From positions 1 through 64,000 of the forward strand of contig JAFGBM010000006.1 of the NCBI GenBank assembly GCA_016933155.1: a DNA stretch of 64,000 nucleotides. The letters are read 5' to 3'. The notes beneath the pieces were generated by a model. That model saw nothing but the letters and a program-made list of their open reading frames with translations, did no database searches and was not told the DNA's origin. Both the position numbers and the translations under genes were made by a program. The DNA comes from Demequinaceae bacterium (GTDB lineage Bacteria; Actinomycetota; Actinomycetes; Actinomycetales; Demequinaceae). Shown piece after piece: positions 46,139 to 56,156 of the stretch; the stretch's first letter is position 1, and the number at the start of each line of letters is the position of its first letter.

Positions 46139-47269
46139 ATGACGGGAAGACGCATGCGACAATGGCTGTCGCGAAGGTGGCGGATCTTGGGCCACGCGGG
46201 GGTTCGTCCGTTCTATCGGGGAGACCCCCGCCCCATCGTCGCCACCAACCAGTTTTCGATGCTGACGAGTATCGTCATCCTCCCCTATGCGCTCATCCTG
46301 ATGGCCGTCCTGTGGCCGGATCTCGTCTCGCCTGCGCTCGTCCTTCTCGGTCTCGTCGGGGGGTGGATGGTCTGCATCTTCCTCAACAGCAAGGGCCTCT
46401 ATCTCGTGGCGTCGAGCATCGCCCTCCTGCTTCCCATCCTCGTTCTGATGCACATGACCCAGTACTTTACGACGGAGTCCGGCTTTCATTACATGCTCTT
46501 CGCGGGGGGCGGCCTGAGCTTCGCCCTTTTCAAGGGCGACCAGTGGCTCCTCCGTGTGGCCTTCATCGTCATCTCCGTTTCCGCGCTGGTGTTCTGCGAG
46601 GCGATGTTCCCGATCTCGTTCCTCCACTACCCGGTGTCCACGACCGTCATCGATGGGCTTCGGGCGATCAACATCGCCCTGACGGTTCTGCTGCTCTATA
46701 CCGTCGGCCGATTCGACCTTCACTACTACGAGCGGGAACGAAGGAAGAACGTCTCCCTGCTCGAGTCCGCCCAGGTAGCCGCGCAAACCGACGCCTTGAC
46801 CGAGGTGTACAACCGCAGGGGGATCGCCCCGATTCTGTCCTCCATCGCCCGCAGGGGGGAATACGCGCTGGCCCTGGTCGACCTCGACCGGTTCAAGCTC
46901 ATCAACGACCGCCTGGGGCATGGGGCCGGAGACGTCGTCCTCGCGAACGCCGCCCGCACCCTGGTCAGGTCGGTCGGGGACTACGGGACGGTGGCCAGGT
47001 GGGGCGGGGAGGAATTCCTTGTCGTCCTGCCCGGGATGTCCCTCGTGGAGGCCGACGCCCTGATGGAGCGCGTGCGGGAGGACATGGAGGCGGAGCACGG
47101 GGCGCCCGATTCCGTCGCCAGGGTGACGGTCTCGATCGGGCTTGCCCATGCTCCGAGGTACGCGGGGAAGGAAGAGGTTCTCCGTCTGGCCGACTCCAAC
47201 CTCTACGAGGCCAAATCCTCGGGCCGGAACGTCGTCGTGAGCGCCCGGCTCACGCCCCAGGAGGTCTAG
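46139..47269 (+). CDS. Membrane diguanylate cyclase (GGDEF) without I-site
   Basis: 376 aa from ATG 46139 (MTGRRMRQW); ATG 46154 is possible. About six membrane segments (residues about 35-195) precede a short linker and a GGDEF domain. The active-site loop is RWGGEEF, and the metal/substrate motif is DLDRFKLINDRLGH. The RxxD inhibitory site expected five residues before GGEEF is replaced (GDYG), so product inhibition may be absent. It probably makes cyclic di-GMP in response to an unknown membrane or lipid signal. A paralogue follows 55 bases downstream. Confidence 0.88.
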   Translation: MTGRRMRQWLSRRWRILGHAGVRPFYRGDPRPIVATNQFSMLTSIVILPYALILMAVLWPDLVSPALVLLGLVGGWMVCIFLNSKGLYLVASSIALLLPILVLMHMTQYFTTESGFHYMLFAGGGLSFALFKGDQWLLRVAFIVISVSALVFCEAMFPISFLHYPVSTTVIDGLRAINIALTVLLLYTVGRFDLHYYERERRKNVSLLESAQVAAQTDALTEVYNRRGIAPILSSIARRGEYALALVDLDRFKLINDRLGHGAGDVVLANAARTLVRSVGDYGTVARWGGEEFLVVLPGMSLVEADALMERVREDMEAEHGAPDSVARVTVSIGLAHAPRYAGKEEVLRLADSNLYEAKSSGRNVVVSARLTPQEV

Positions 47270-47324
47270 GGAGGGTCGCCGCGTTGCCCGCCATCTGGCG
47301 TGAGCGTACAGTCGAACTAGGCCG

Positions 47325-48596
47325 ATGAGAATGGGGACGGTCCCCTTCAGAGAGGTTCCCGCTAAGCGGGTGCCGGCCAGGGCGGACGTGTACGAGGACC
47401 TGAACGAGGAGCCGCAACCGAGCGGCCGGCGGGGTGTGTGGTCGCGGTGGAAGCGGGCGGCCATCGCCGTCCACCGGGATGATGCCGTCCAGGCGTCGAA
47501 GACCCTTCAGGTGTTCCTTGTCTTCTGCATCTTGGCCAACAGCGCCTACACCGTCTTCTACCTCGCCCATGACCCGACGACCCTGTCGCACGTCCTCAGC
47601 GTGAACGCGACGGCGACCTTCTGCTTCATTCTGGCGATCCTGTTGGCGAGGACGGGGCGTCAACTCGCCGCCGCCCTCATCGCACTCTCGGCGGCGGGGA
47701 TCGAGATCCTTGTATGCACGAACTACCTGGGATGGTCGGTCGGATTCCATCTGTTCCTTCTGGCTGCGGGACAGCTGGTGTTCATGGTGCTCACGGACCG
47801 CCAAGGGGTCTTCCGGTGGCTCTTCCTGGTCGTGGCGGCCGGGGTATTCGCCTTCTGCCAGTTCTCGATCGAATATGAGATCGGTCCCAGCACCTTCTCG
47901 TCCCACACCCGGTCGGTCATGTTCTCCCTCAACGTCGTCGGGACGGGGCTTGTCCTGTACTTCCTTGCCGCCATCGCCAACCTTCGGGGCCGGGAGGCTC
48001 AGGCGGAGGCCCGGGCCGCGACGGCGCGGGCGGAGTATCTCGCGAATACCGATGCCCTGACGGGGCTCATGAATCGGCGGCCCATCATGATGGAGTTCGA
48101 CCGGCTGGACAACCTGGAATCCGGGCAGTTCTGCGTCGGGATCGCCGACCTCGACGGTTTCAAGGCCCTCAACGACACCTTCGGGCATGGATGCGGCGAC
48201 CGGGTTCTCGCCGCCGTGGGCCGGATCCTGCGCACCAACGTCAGGGCGACGGACATCGTCGGGCGATGGGGGGGCGAGGAGTTCATCTTCGTCCTCGGCG
48301 AGACCCCGCTCGCCGATGCCGTCACGCTGATGGAACGACTGCGCACGAAGGTCGCGGCACTGACGGTGGTGTGCGGCGACCACGAACACTCGACCACGGC
48401 ATCGTTCGGGGTGGCGGACGGGGAGGGAGGATCCCCCTCCTTCCGGGTGGTCAAGCGGGCCGACGACGCCATGTACGACGCCAAGGCCGCCGGGAGGAAC
48501 GCGGTCCGGTCACGCCCCGTCGAGGCCGATGAGAACCCTGCCTCGGGAAGGCAGGCCTCCCCCCGTTCCCTTCGGGTCAGGGGCGAGAAGAAGTAG
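47325..48596 (+). CDS. Membrane diguanylate cyclase (GGDEF) with I-site
   Basis: 423 aa from ATG 47325; ATG 47331 is an alternative, and neither has a clear ribosome-binding site. A polar N-terminus of about 55 residues precedes roughly six membrane segments, then a GGDEF domain with RWGGEEF and [19 protein letters not shown] lies exactly five residues upstream of GGEEF, so the c-di-GMP feedback site is intact. A basic tail ([10 protein letters not shown]) ends the protein. Same topology as the preceding gene, so the pair probably arose by duplication. Confidence 0.86.
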   Translation: MRMGTVPFREVPAKRVPARADVYEDLNEEPQPSGRRGVWSRWKRAAIAVHRDDAVQASKTLQVFLVFCILANSAYTVFYLAHDPTTLSHVLSVNATATFCFILAILLARTGRQLAAALIALSAAGIEILVCTNYLGWSVGFHLFLLAAGQLVFMVLTDRQGVFRWLFLVVAAGVFAFCQFSIEYEIGPSTFSSHTRSVMFSLNVVGTGLVLYFLAAIANLRGREAQAEARAATARAEYLANTDALTGLMNRRPIMMEFDRLDNLESGQFCVGIADLDGFKALNDTFGHGCGDRVLAAVGRILRTNVRATDIVGRWGGEEFIFVLGETPLADAVTLMERLRTKVAALTVVCGDHEHSTTASFGVADGEGGSPSFRVVKRADDAMYDAKAAGRNAVRSRPVEADENPASGRQASPRSLRVRGEKK

Positions 48597-48661
48597 GTCC
48601 TTGTCGTCGTCGTTCGGCGGATGCGCCAGAATGGACGCAACCGAGCGACGAAGGAGCGATT

Positions 48662-50221
<1,560 letters not shown>

Positions 50222-50443
50222 TCAGTCGTCGTTGCTGGTGATCATCGCCACGATCGCGGCTCCTAGGATCCAGATCCCCAGGATGGCGAAGGCGACGATG
50301 CCGGCGAGTTCCAGGTCGAAGTCGTACCCCATGAGCCAGGCGATGACCCCGATCCCGAAGGCGACGACGGCGGTTCCCCACAGCATCGTCGTGATCCGTT
50401 CGGTGGCGTTTCGGTAGACGACTGGTCGCTTGTTGGTGCTCAT
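50222..50443 (-). CDS. Small two-helix membrane protein
   Basis: 73 aa with two hydrophobic segments (about 21-40 and 46-68) joined by a short acidic turn (YDFDLEL). ATG 50443 has GAGGAG nine bases upstream, within the end of the preceding gene; the two genes are one base apart. It is co-transcribed with the PspC/LiaF-like gene, so a role in the same envelope response is likely. No specific family is recognised. Confidence 0.75.
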   Translation of the reverse strand: MSTNKRPVVYRNATERITTMLWGTAVVAFGIGVIAWLMGYDFDLELAGIVAFAILGIWILGAAIVAMITSNDD

Positions 50444-50444
50444 G

Positions 50445-51890
50445 TCAGCGCTCCTCAATGACGATGTTGGCGTGCCCCACGTTGACGGTGACCTCGACCT
50501 TCGGGCTGTTCGATCCCCAGGTGTGGTAACGGGTCGAGGTCCCCTCGATGTCGCAGGTCGCGAACTCGGTCCAGTGTCCGTCGGAGAGCCGGGTATACGA
50601 CACCGTGGCCACGAGGGGTCCGTATCCCGACTCAAGAGTGACCGAAGCCCCGTCGGGGACGACGATTGTCGTGTTCGGGTCGGTCACCTTGACGGAGTAG
50701 CCGTCCTCGCCCGGCACGACGATCCGGGTGGTCGCCAGATCGGCGAGGGCATCATCGAAACTGCGGCAGTCGACGGTGCCGTCCTCGACGGAGATGTTGC
50801 GCGGCGGATCGGCCAGGAAGAACTCGTGCGAATCGATCCACTTGTCGAAGTCGGGGCCGACGACGATGCGGATGCTCCAGCCGATGATGAGGACGGCAGC
50901 CCAGAAGCCGAAGGCCCCGATCCGGCGTCCGGCCGCGCCCGCCATGATGATCGCGACACCGACGACGACGATCATGGCCGCGAGCCAGGCCTCGATCGGG
51001 TTGACGGAGAGCATGTCCTCCCTGTCGAGCCACCAGAGGGCGGCACCGACCAGGAACGCGGCCCCGAGGGCGAGAAGGCGGATGGCCTTCCCGGGACCGG
51101 GGATGCGCGGCCGTAGGTAGTGAGGGGGAGATGGGGGAACGGGAGGGGTCGGCGGGGTGGGGGCCATGGGCTCCTGAGGGCTGGGCTCGGTCACCGCTTT
51201 GACGGATACGGCGTCGCGGATCTCCGCGGCGGCGGTCTTCGCCCTCCGGGCGGTGGCGCGGCCTTCCTCGGCGATCTTCTTTCCCGCGTCCTTGGCCTGG
51301 TCGCGGATGACCCGGGCGGACTCGCGGGCGGAATCCCTGACCTCGCGGGCACCCTTGCGGGCCTCGCTGGCGGCTTCCTGCGCTTTGGCCTTGGCGGCGT
51401 CGGCGCCCCTGAACTCGACGATGAGCCTGGACTGCCCGTTCTCGTCCTTCGTGATGTTCCATGCGATGAGGGCGATGATTCCCACGACGATGGCCAAACC
51501 GACGATCATGGCGATCATCGCCCCGAGCCAACCCCAGCCGAGGGGGCCCGTCCACCTCACACCGAACAGGCCGATGAGCGTGAGGATGGATATCCCGATG
51601 AGGGCCGGCACATTGGGGGTGCCGCGCCCGAAGTCTTGGACGATGATGCGTCCCGACGAGTCCGGGAGGATCGCCCAGGCCGCGGCGTAAGCCACGACGA
51701 TGAGCCCGCTCGTGATGGGGATGAGGAGGAGGGCCAGTAGCCTCGCGGGCACACGGGCGAGGCCGATGCGCTCGCCCACTCCCTCGACGACGCCTCCCAT
51801 GACGCCGTTCTCGCCCCGGGTGATGCCCCAGTTGCGGACGGAGGTGAAGAACTGCGCCTCGTACTGAGGCTGGTTGGGAGTCGCGCTCAC
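50445..51890 (-). CDS. PspC-domain, LiaF-like membrane protein
   Basis: 481 aa from GTG 51890, with AAGGAGG five bases upstream. Residues about 16-78 form a PspC domain (NGVMGGVVEGVGERIGLAR then a membrane segment). Two more membrane segments follow, then an Ala/Lys/Glu-rich helical stretch (about 155-225) and a proline linker (PTPPTPPVPPSPP). Three further membrane segments lead to a C-terminal beta-rich part resembling LiaF (TTIVVPDGASVTLESGYG). It is divergent from a NarL-type kinase-regulator pair, the layout of LiaFSR-like envelope-stress systems. It probably inhibits or senses for the kinase; this is inference. Confidence 0.82.
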   Translation of the reverse strand: MSATPNQPQYEAQFFTSVRNWGITRGENGVMGGVVEGVGERIGLARVPARLLALLLIPITSGLIVVAYAAAWAILPDSSGRIIVQDFGRGTPNVPALIGISILTLIGLFGVRWTGPLGWGWLGAMIAMIVGLAIVVGIIALIAWNITKDENGQSRLIVEFRGADAAKAKAQEAASEARKGAREVRDSARESARVIRDQAKDAGKKIAEEGRATARRAKTAAAEIRDAVSVKAVTEPSPQEPMAPTPPTPPVPPSPPHYLRPRIPGPGKAIRLLALGAAFLVGAALWWLDREDMLSVNPIEAWLAAMIVVVGVAIIMAGAAGRRIGAFGFWAAVLIIGWSIRIVVGPDFDKWIDSHEFFLADPPRNISVEDGTVDCRSFDDALADLATTRIVVPGEDGYSVKVTDPNTTIVVPDGASVTLESGYGPLVATVSYTRLSDGHWTEFATCDIEGTSTRYHTWGSNSPKVEVTVNVGHANIVIEER

Positions 51891-51904
51891 GACTGCCTCC
51901 TTCT

Positions 51905-51917
51905 TGTAGTCACTACA
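51905..51917. promoter_or_regulatory. Inverted repeat before the PspC gene
   Basis: TGTAG-N3-CTACA lies 15 bases upstream of the PspC-gene start, overlapping its probable promoter, in the gap shared with the divergent kinase gene. It could be the binding site of the LuxR-type regulator encoded at 53089. Confidence 0.35.
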
Positions 51918-52042
51918 CCTATCGTCGGGGTTGCCCGAGGGGATCGCCATGAGGTACCACCCTGATTCCACCCCTGATCTTCGGCTGAGGGGACCCTGAA
52001 TTGTCCCGCAAACCCGCCTCAAGCCGTCGGCGGTGTGTGACG

Positions 52043-53092
52043 ATGGTGATCGTGAGGACGGATTCGGTTGACAGGATCGCTCGACCCCTGGAGAGGCGTC
52101 GACGAGCCTCGGCCTGGCCGCGTCTGGTTCTCGGCGCCGCCATGATCACCGCCGCGCTCGGCGTCGCGGCCGAGCGATACCACTGGGAGTTGGTCGGCCC
52201 CTGGGTCATCCCGTCGATCGCCTTCATCACCGGCCTCGCCCTCGTCTGGAGCCCCCTCGATGCGGCCTCGAGCCGGGAGGCCCGGCGACCGGACCTGGTC
52301 GTGGGGATGTTCTCCCGCGAGAACGGCGGACGGGTCGCCGTCGGGCTCGTCCTCGCCGCGTTCACCATGGTCTGGTTCTCCAAGTGGGAGTTCACCGACC
52401 AGCCCGTCCTCAGAATGGTGATCGTCTGGCCGGGAATCCTCCTCGGCGTGGCCCTGCTCTTCGCCCCGTGGTGGATGCGCCTCATCCGGCAGGTGAGCGT
52501 GGAGAGGCTGGAGCGGGTCCGGGAGTTCGAGCGGGCGGAGATCGCCGCCCATCTGCATGACTCCGTGCTCCAGACCCTCACCTTGATCCGGAAGAGTGCC
52601 GACGACCCCAAGGCGGTCGCGACGCTGGCCCGGGCCCAGGAGCGCGACCTTCGCTCCTACCTGTATCAGGGTCGCCGGAGCGAGGCCCAGTCCGTCGCGA
52701 CTGCCCTTGGGGCCGCCGTCGCCCAGGTCGAGGATGCCCAGGGCATCGCCATCGAGGTCGTCTCCGTCGGGGACGCGCCCACCACCAAGCGGCTCAAGGC
52801 GGCCGTGGCCGCCGCGAAGGAGGCGACCCTCAACGCCGCCAAGCACGGGACCGAACCCATCTCGGTCTACGCGGAGCTCACGGCTGCCACCTACGAGGTG
52901 TTCATCAGAGATTCGGGCCCCGGCTTCAATCCCAAGCGCGTCCCGGCCGGGAGGCTCGGAATCAAAGAGTCGATCGTGGGCCGGGTCGCACGCCACGGGG
53001 GCACCGCCACGGTAACGTCGAAGGTGGGAAGCCCCACCGAGGTTCACCTATCGATGCCGCTCCGCGGCTCCGGCGGGAAGGAGGAGTCATGA
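52043..53092 (+). CDS. Sensor histidine kinase, NarL/LiaS type
   Basis: 349 aa from ATG 52043; TTG 52001 in the same frame would add 14 residues and neither has a clear ribosome-binding site. Four hydrophobic segments (about 27-43, 50-70, 97-112, 124-142) form the membrane part. The HisKA_3 box ERAEIAAHLHDSVLQTL follows, with the phospho-acceptor in HLHD. The ATPase region has KEATLNAAKHG (N box) and IRDSGPGFNP (G1). There is no extracellular sensor domain, typical of intramembrane-sensing kinases that respond to cell-wall damage. It overlaps the response regulator by four bases. Confidence 0.88.
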   Translation: MVIVRTDSVDRIARPLERRRRASAWPRLVLGAAMITAALGVAAERYHWELVGPWVIPSIAFITGLALVWSPLDAASSREARRPDLVVGMFSRENGGRVAVGLVLAAFTMVWFSKWEFTDQPVLRMVIVWPGILLGVALLFAPWWMRLIRQVSVERLERVREFERAEIAAHLHDSVLQTLTLIRKSADDPKAVATLARAQERDLRSYLYQGRRSEAQSVATALGAAVAQVEDAQGIAIEVVSVGDAPTTKRLKAAVAAAKEATLNAAKHGTEPISVYAELTAATYEVFIRDSGPGFNPKRVPAGRLGIKESIVGRVARHGGTATVTSKVGSPTEVHLSMPLRGSGGKEES

Positions 53093-53745
53093 ACGAGGCC
53101 ATCCGTGTGGTCATCGTCGACGACCACGACGTCATCCGGGTCGGGGTCAAGCAGTCGCTGGGCGAGGGTGTCGAGGTCGTGGGGGAGGGGCGGGACGTCG
53201 AAAGCGCCATCGCCGCCATTGCCGAGTCGAAGCCCGAGGTCGTCATCCTCGACGTCCACCTGCCGGGGGGCATGGGTGGAGGGGCGCTGGATGTGCTGGA
53301 CGCCTGCCTCAAGAAGCCCGACCCTCCGACGTTCCTCGCCCTGTCGGTGTCCGACGCGGCGGAGGACGTGGTCGCGGTCGTGCGGGCGGGCGCGCGCGGG
53401 TACGTTACCAAGTCGATTTCCGGGCCCGAGCTGACCGACGCGGTCAAACGGGTGGCGCTCGGGGACGCGGTCTTCTCGCCGAGGCTCGCGGGGTTCGTGC
53501 TCGACGCGTTCGGGGCGGCGGCCGGGGACATCGCCGTGGCCGACGAGGACCTCGACAAGCTGACGGGCCGGGAGCAGGAGGTCATGCGGTTGATCGCTCG
53601 GGGCTATTCGTATCGGGAGGTCGCGGAGAAGCTCTTCATTTCGATCAAGACGGTCGAGACGCACGTGAGCGCTGTCTTGCGGAAACTTCAGCTCTCGAGC
53701 CGGCACGAACTGGCCCACTGGGCGGCGCAGCGCCGGATCGTCTAG
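53089..53745 (+). CDS. Response regulator, NarL/LuxR family
   Basis: 218 aa. The receiver domain has the acidic pair in VDDHDVIRVG, the phosphorylation site Asp55 (VVILDVHLPG) and the conserved Lys in GYVTKSIS. The LuxR-type helix-turn-helix follows (LTGREQEVMRLIARG then SIKTVETHVSAVLRKL). It is coupled to the kinase by an ATGA overlap. The likely target is the divergent PspC/LiaF-like operon, by analogy with LiaR. Confidence 0.93.
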   Translation: MNEAIRVVIVDDHDVIRVGVKQSLGEGVEVVGEGRDVESAIAAIAESKPEVVILDVHLPGGMGGGALDVLDACLKKPDPPTFLALSVSDAAEDVVAVVRAGARGYVTKSISGPELTDAVKRVALGDAVFSPRLAGFVLDAFGAAAGDIAVADEDLDKLTGREQEVMRLIARGYSYREVAEKLFISIKTVETHVSAVLRKLQLSSRHELAHWAAQRRIV

Positions 53746-53852
53746 GCAACATCGACAACACAGGTTGTTCTGCGATGGGATGATGATCACGTGCGATCAC
53801 TCAGTCGGCGTCTGAGCCTTTCTGCGTTGGGTTGTCGGAGGGAGGTTGGTTG

Positions 53853-54986
53853 GTGCTCCAAATCACCCACCTCACATTGAGGAACTGGAAAAACTTCGGC
53901 AAGGTAGATGTTGATTTGCAGCCACGAACGTTTCTTGTTGGTCCGAATGCGGTAGGTAAGTCGAACTTCCTGGACTCGATTCGCTTTCTTCACGATCTTG
54001 CGAGTGTCGGAGGCGGTCTTCAGGCAGCAGTCGCGGCAAGAGGAAGCGTCGGCCGGTTGCGAAGTCTTGTTGCGCGGAAATACCCCGACGTTGTGATTGA
54101 AGTCAGCATCGAGGATAGAGAACCCGGAAGATCCTGGCGCTATCGCCTTGCTTTCGCTGGATCGGAAACCGCGAGGATCAAAGAGGAGGAAGTCTGGGAA
54201 GGAAATCGAAAAGTCCTTTCGAGACCGGATAACAAGGACGCTCAAGATCCTGAGCGTCTCGCGCAGACTGCACTTGAGCAGGTTACGTTCAACAGAGAGT
54301 TCAGAGAAATCGCTGAGTTTCTTGCCTCGGTGAGCTATCTACATTTGGTACCTCAACTCATCCGTGAGCCAGATCGTAGTATTGCTCACCGGAACGATCC
54401 CTATGGAGGAGACTTCCTGGATCGAGTTGCGCGAGTGAACAAGAGGACTCGAGAAGCAAGGCTCCGAAGAATAGAAAAGGCGCTCAGAGCTGCGGTCCCC
54501 CAGTTGTCAGAGCTTCGACTTGAGCAAGACACAAGGGGGGCTTTCCATCTCGAGGGCAGATACCAGAACTGGAGGCCGTACGGAGCGAGGCAGGACGAGA
54601 CTGTCTTCAGTGATGGGACGCTTAGATTGATTGGGTTGCTGTGGGCTATTGCTGATGGAGAGGCTCCGCTCCTCCTGGAGGAACCCGAGTTATCTCTTCA
54701 TCCAGATGTTGTCCGCCAGATCCCGTTGATGTTGACACGAGTCACAAGAAGTCCAGCGGGTCAGCGCCAGGTGATTTTGAGTACGCATTCGATGGATTTG
54801 ATCGATGATGAGGGAATTGGTCTTGATGAAGTGCTCTTGCTGCAACCCGAAGATGGGGGGACATCCGTCAAACCGATGTCCCAGGATTCTGAGGCTGGGT
54901 GGCTGTTACAAGGGGGTTCTAGAGTGTCCGAAGTCGTTCGGCCTCGGACTCGTCCTGACTCACCTGAGCAGATTGCACTTTTCTAG
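53853..54986 (+). CDS. ABC/AAA-type ATPase of a putative defence system
   Basis: 377 aa from GTG 53853, seven bases after GGAGGGAGG; the in-frame TTG 53832 lies before that site. It is an OLD/RecF-like ATPase (AAA_21/AAA_15 group): N-terminal ITHLTLRNWKNFGKVDVDLQ, Walker A GPNAVGKSN (30-38), ABC signature-like FSDGTLRLIGLLW (252-264), Walker B with D-loop PLLLEEPELSLHP (272-284) and switch histidine in ILSTHS (318-323). The TOPRIM domain of OLD proteins is absent but encoded by the next gene. GC content is visibly lower (45% over 54301-54360, against 70% over 52501-52560), suggesting acquisition. Proposed role: sensor and motor of an anti-phage pair. Confidence 0.88.
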   Translation: MLQITHLTLRNWKNFGKVDVDLQPRTFLVGPNAVGKSNFLDSIRFLHDLASVGGGLQAAVAARGSVGRLRSLVARKYPDVVIEVSIEDREPGRSWRYRLAFAGSETARIKEEEVWEGNRKVLSRPDNKDAQDPERLAQTALEQVTFNREFREIAEFLASVSYLHLVPQLIREPDRSIAHRNDPYGGDFLDRVARVNKRTREARLRRIEKALRAAVPQLSELRLEQDTRGAFHLEGRYQNWRPYGARQDETVFSDGTLRLIGLLWAIADGEAPLLLEEPELSLHPDVVRQIPLMLTRVTRSPAGQRQVILSTHSMDLIDDEGIGLDEVLLLQPEDGGTSVKPMSQDSEAGWLLQGGSRVSEVVRPRTRPDSPEQIALF

Positions 54987-54989
54987 ACA

Positions 54990-55604
54990 ATGGATGCCAA
55001 CGGTGTCACCGTCGCTTTTGAGGGGGAAAGCGATCGGGGCATGGTGAGCCGACTTGTCCAAGAGTTGGGTATCAAGGTGGGTATCTCCTATTGCTGTGAT
55101 GGGCAGCCGAATCTATTCAGGAGGCTTCCAGGATTCAACTGCGCTGCGAGCAGATCAGTTTGGTTTGTATTCACGGATCTGGATGCAGAGTCATGTGCGC
55201 CCGATTTGGTATCCAGAGTGCTGCCGAGTCCATCAAACGGGATGGCCCTGCGTGTGGCTGTAAGAGCCACCGAGGCCTGGCTTCTTGCTGACAGGGAGAA
55301 GATGGCGGAGTGGCTAGGTGTTCGTCTCGGGTTGGTGCCAAGAGAACCGGACAGTCTAGACAACCCGAAACTTAGACTCGTCGATCTCGCCAGACAATCC
55401 CGACACCGATCACTTCAAAGTCAGCTTGTGCCATCGAGGAACAGCGGTCGCCCTGTTGGACCTGGGTACACGACGGAAATCAACCTATTTGCCCAAAAGC
55501 GCTGGAGACCCAACGTGGCCGCTCTCGTTTCTCCAAGCTTGGATCGGGCAATACGGAGCATGCGTAAGAAACTTGAGGACAGCGGAACGGAACTGTCGAA
55601 CTAG
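54990..55604 (+). CDS. TOPRIM/DUF4276-like protein, probable effector
   Basis: 204 aa, starting three bases after the ATPase gene. TOPRIM-type motifs are visible: the acidic FEGESD (residues 10-15) after the first strand and FTDLDAES (61-68) after the third. The block ATEAWLLADREKMAEWLGV (93 onward) resembles the E-x-W-L-L-A-D motif of DUF4276 proteins. No signal peptide or membrane segment is present. In related two-gene systems (OLD-like, PARIS, Abi-type) the TOPRIM partner is a nuclease released or activated by the ATPase. That activity is inferred here. Low GC like its partner. Confidence 0.85.
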   Translation: MDANGVTVAFEGESDRGMVSRLVQELGIKVGISYCCDGQPNLFRRLPGFNCAASRSVWFVFTDLDAESCAPDLVSRVLPSPSNGMALRVAVRATEAWLLADREKMAEWLGVRLGLVPREPDSLDNPKLRLVDLARQSRHRSLQSQLVPSRNSGRPVGPGYTTEINLFAQKRWRPNVAALVSPSLDRAIRSMRKKLEDSGTELSN

Positions 55605-55629
55605 CGTAGTCGACTTGTAGTCGAAGGCT

Positions 55630-55658
55630 CCTTGAAAAGACCCCTAATCCCTTCAAGG
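55630..55658 (+). terminator. Possible terminator after the ATPase-TOPRIM pair
   Basis: CCTTGAA (55630-55636) can pair with TTCAAGG (55652-55658) around a 15-base loop, 26 bases after the stop codon. There is no T-run and the stem is AT-rich, so it is tentative. Confidence 0.35.
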
Positions 55659-55729
55659 GCGAGACGTGCCCTGAGACTTGGCGATGAGCCAAGTGATTCA
55701 AATGTGGCTCTTCGCAGTCGAGAGTGTAT

Positions 55730-55993
55730 CTAGGGTGAGCGTGGCGTTGGCTGGGTAGGGGTTGAGGTCTTCCGACCTGACTCGTGCTCGGCGATCATGA
55801 CGTGTGTCTTGAACACGTCGATGCGGCCCTGGCGGCCCGTCGACGCCCGTGTCGGCCACTGCTCGAACGTCGCGACTTGGAGTGGCTCGACCCCGAAGAT
55901 GTCGAAGAAGTCGTTCAACCACGACTGCGCTGCAGCGTTCTCCCGCTCCTCGCCTTACCAATCAGAGACGAGATTGCGGGCGCGTGACCGCAT
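55730..55993 (-). pseudogene. 5' remnant of a type IIG (MmeI-like) methyltransferase gene
   Basis: From ATG 55993 the minus frame reads MRSRARNLVSDW, then a TAA stop, then continues in frame with GEERENAAAQSWLNDFFDIF, VEPLQVATFEQWPTR and GRQGRIDVFKTHVMIAEHES. This matches the N-terminal domain of MmeI-type fused methyltransferase/endonucleases, whose normal size is above 800 residues. Similarity stops near 55790. The internal stop and the loss of everything after about 70 residues mark a dead fragment. It lies directly beyond the ATPase-TOPRIM pair, tail to tail with it, pointing to a defence hot spot. Confidence 0.7.
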
Positions 55994-56006
55994 CTCAGTG
56001 AGGCTC

Positions 56007-56064
56007 GGGGGCTTGAAGCCGGGGTCGGCTGAGGCGCGAGATTCCTCGCGGGTTGTCTGGATTC
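56007..56064. repeat. Degenerate direct repeat, copy A
   Basis: GGGGCTT-n-AAGCC...CTGGATTC. It aligns with 57581-57649 at about 48 of 60 positions plus a ten-base gap, in the same orientation. It lies just upstream of the methyltransferase remnant and left of the DLH-WYL gene pair. The rest of this 163-base gap (55994-56156) shows nothing else I can name. Confidence 0.6.
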
Positions 56065-56156
56065 ACAGTTGCAGAAGGCGCCGACTTGTGTCGGGAGGAG
56101 TGTCGCAATGTCATCGGCGGAGGCACGGGTCGCGCGGGCTCTGGTCGATTGATCGC

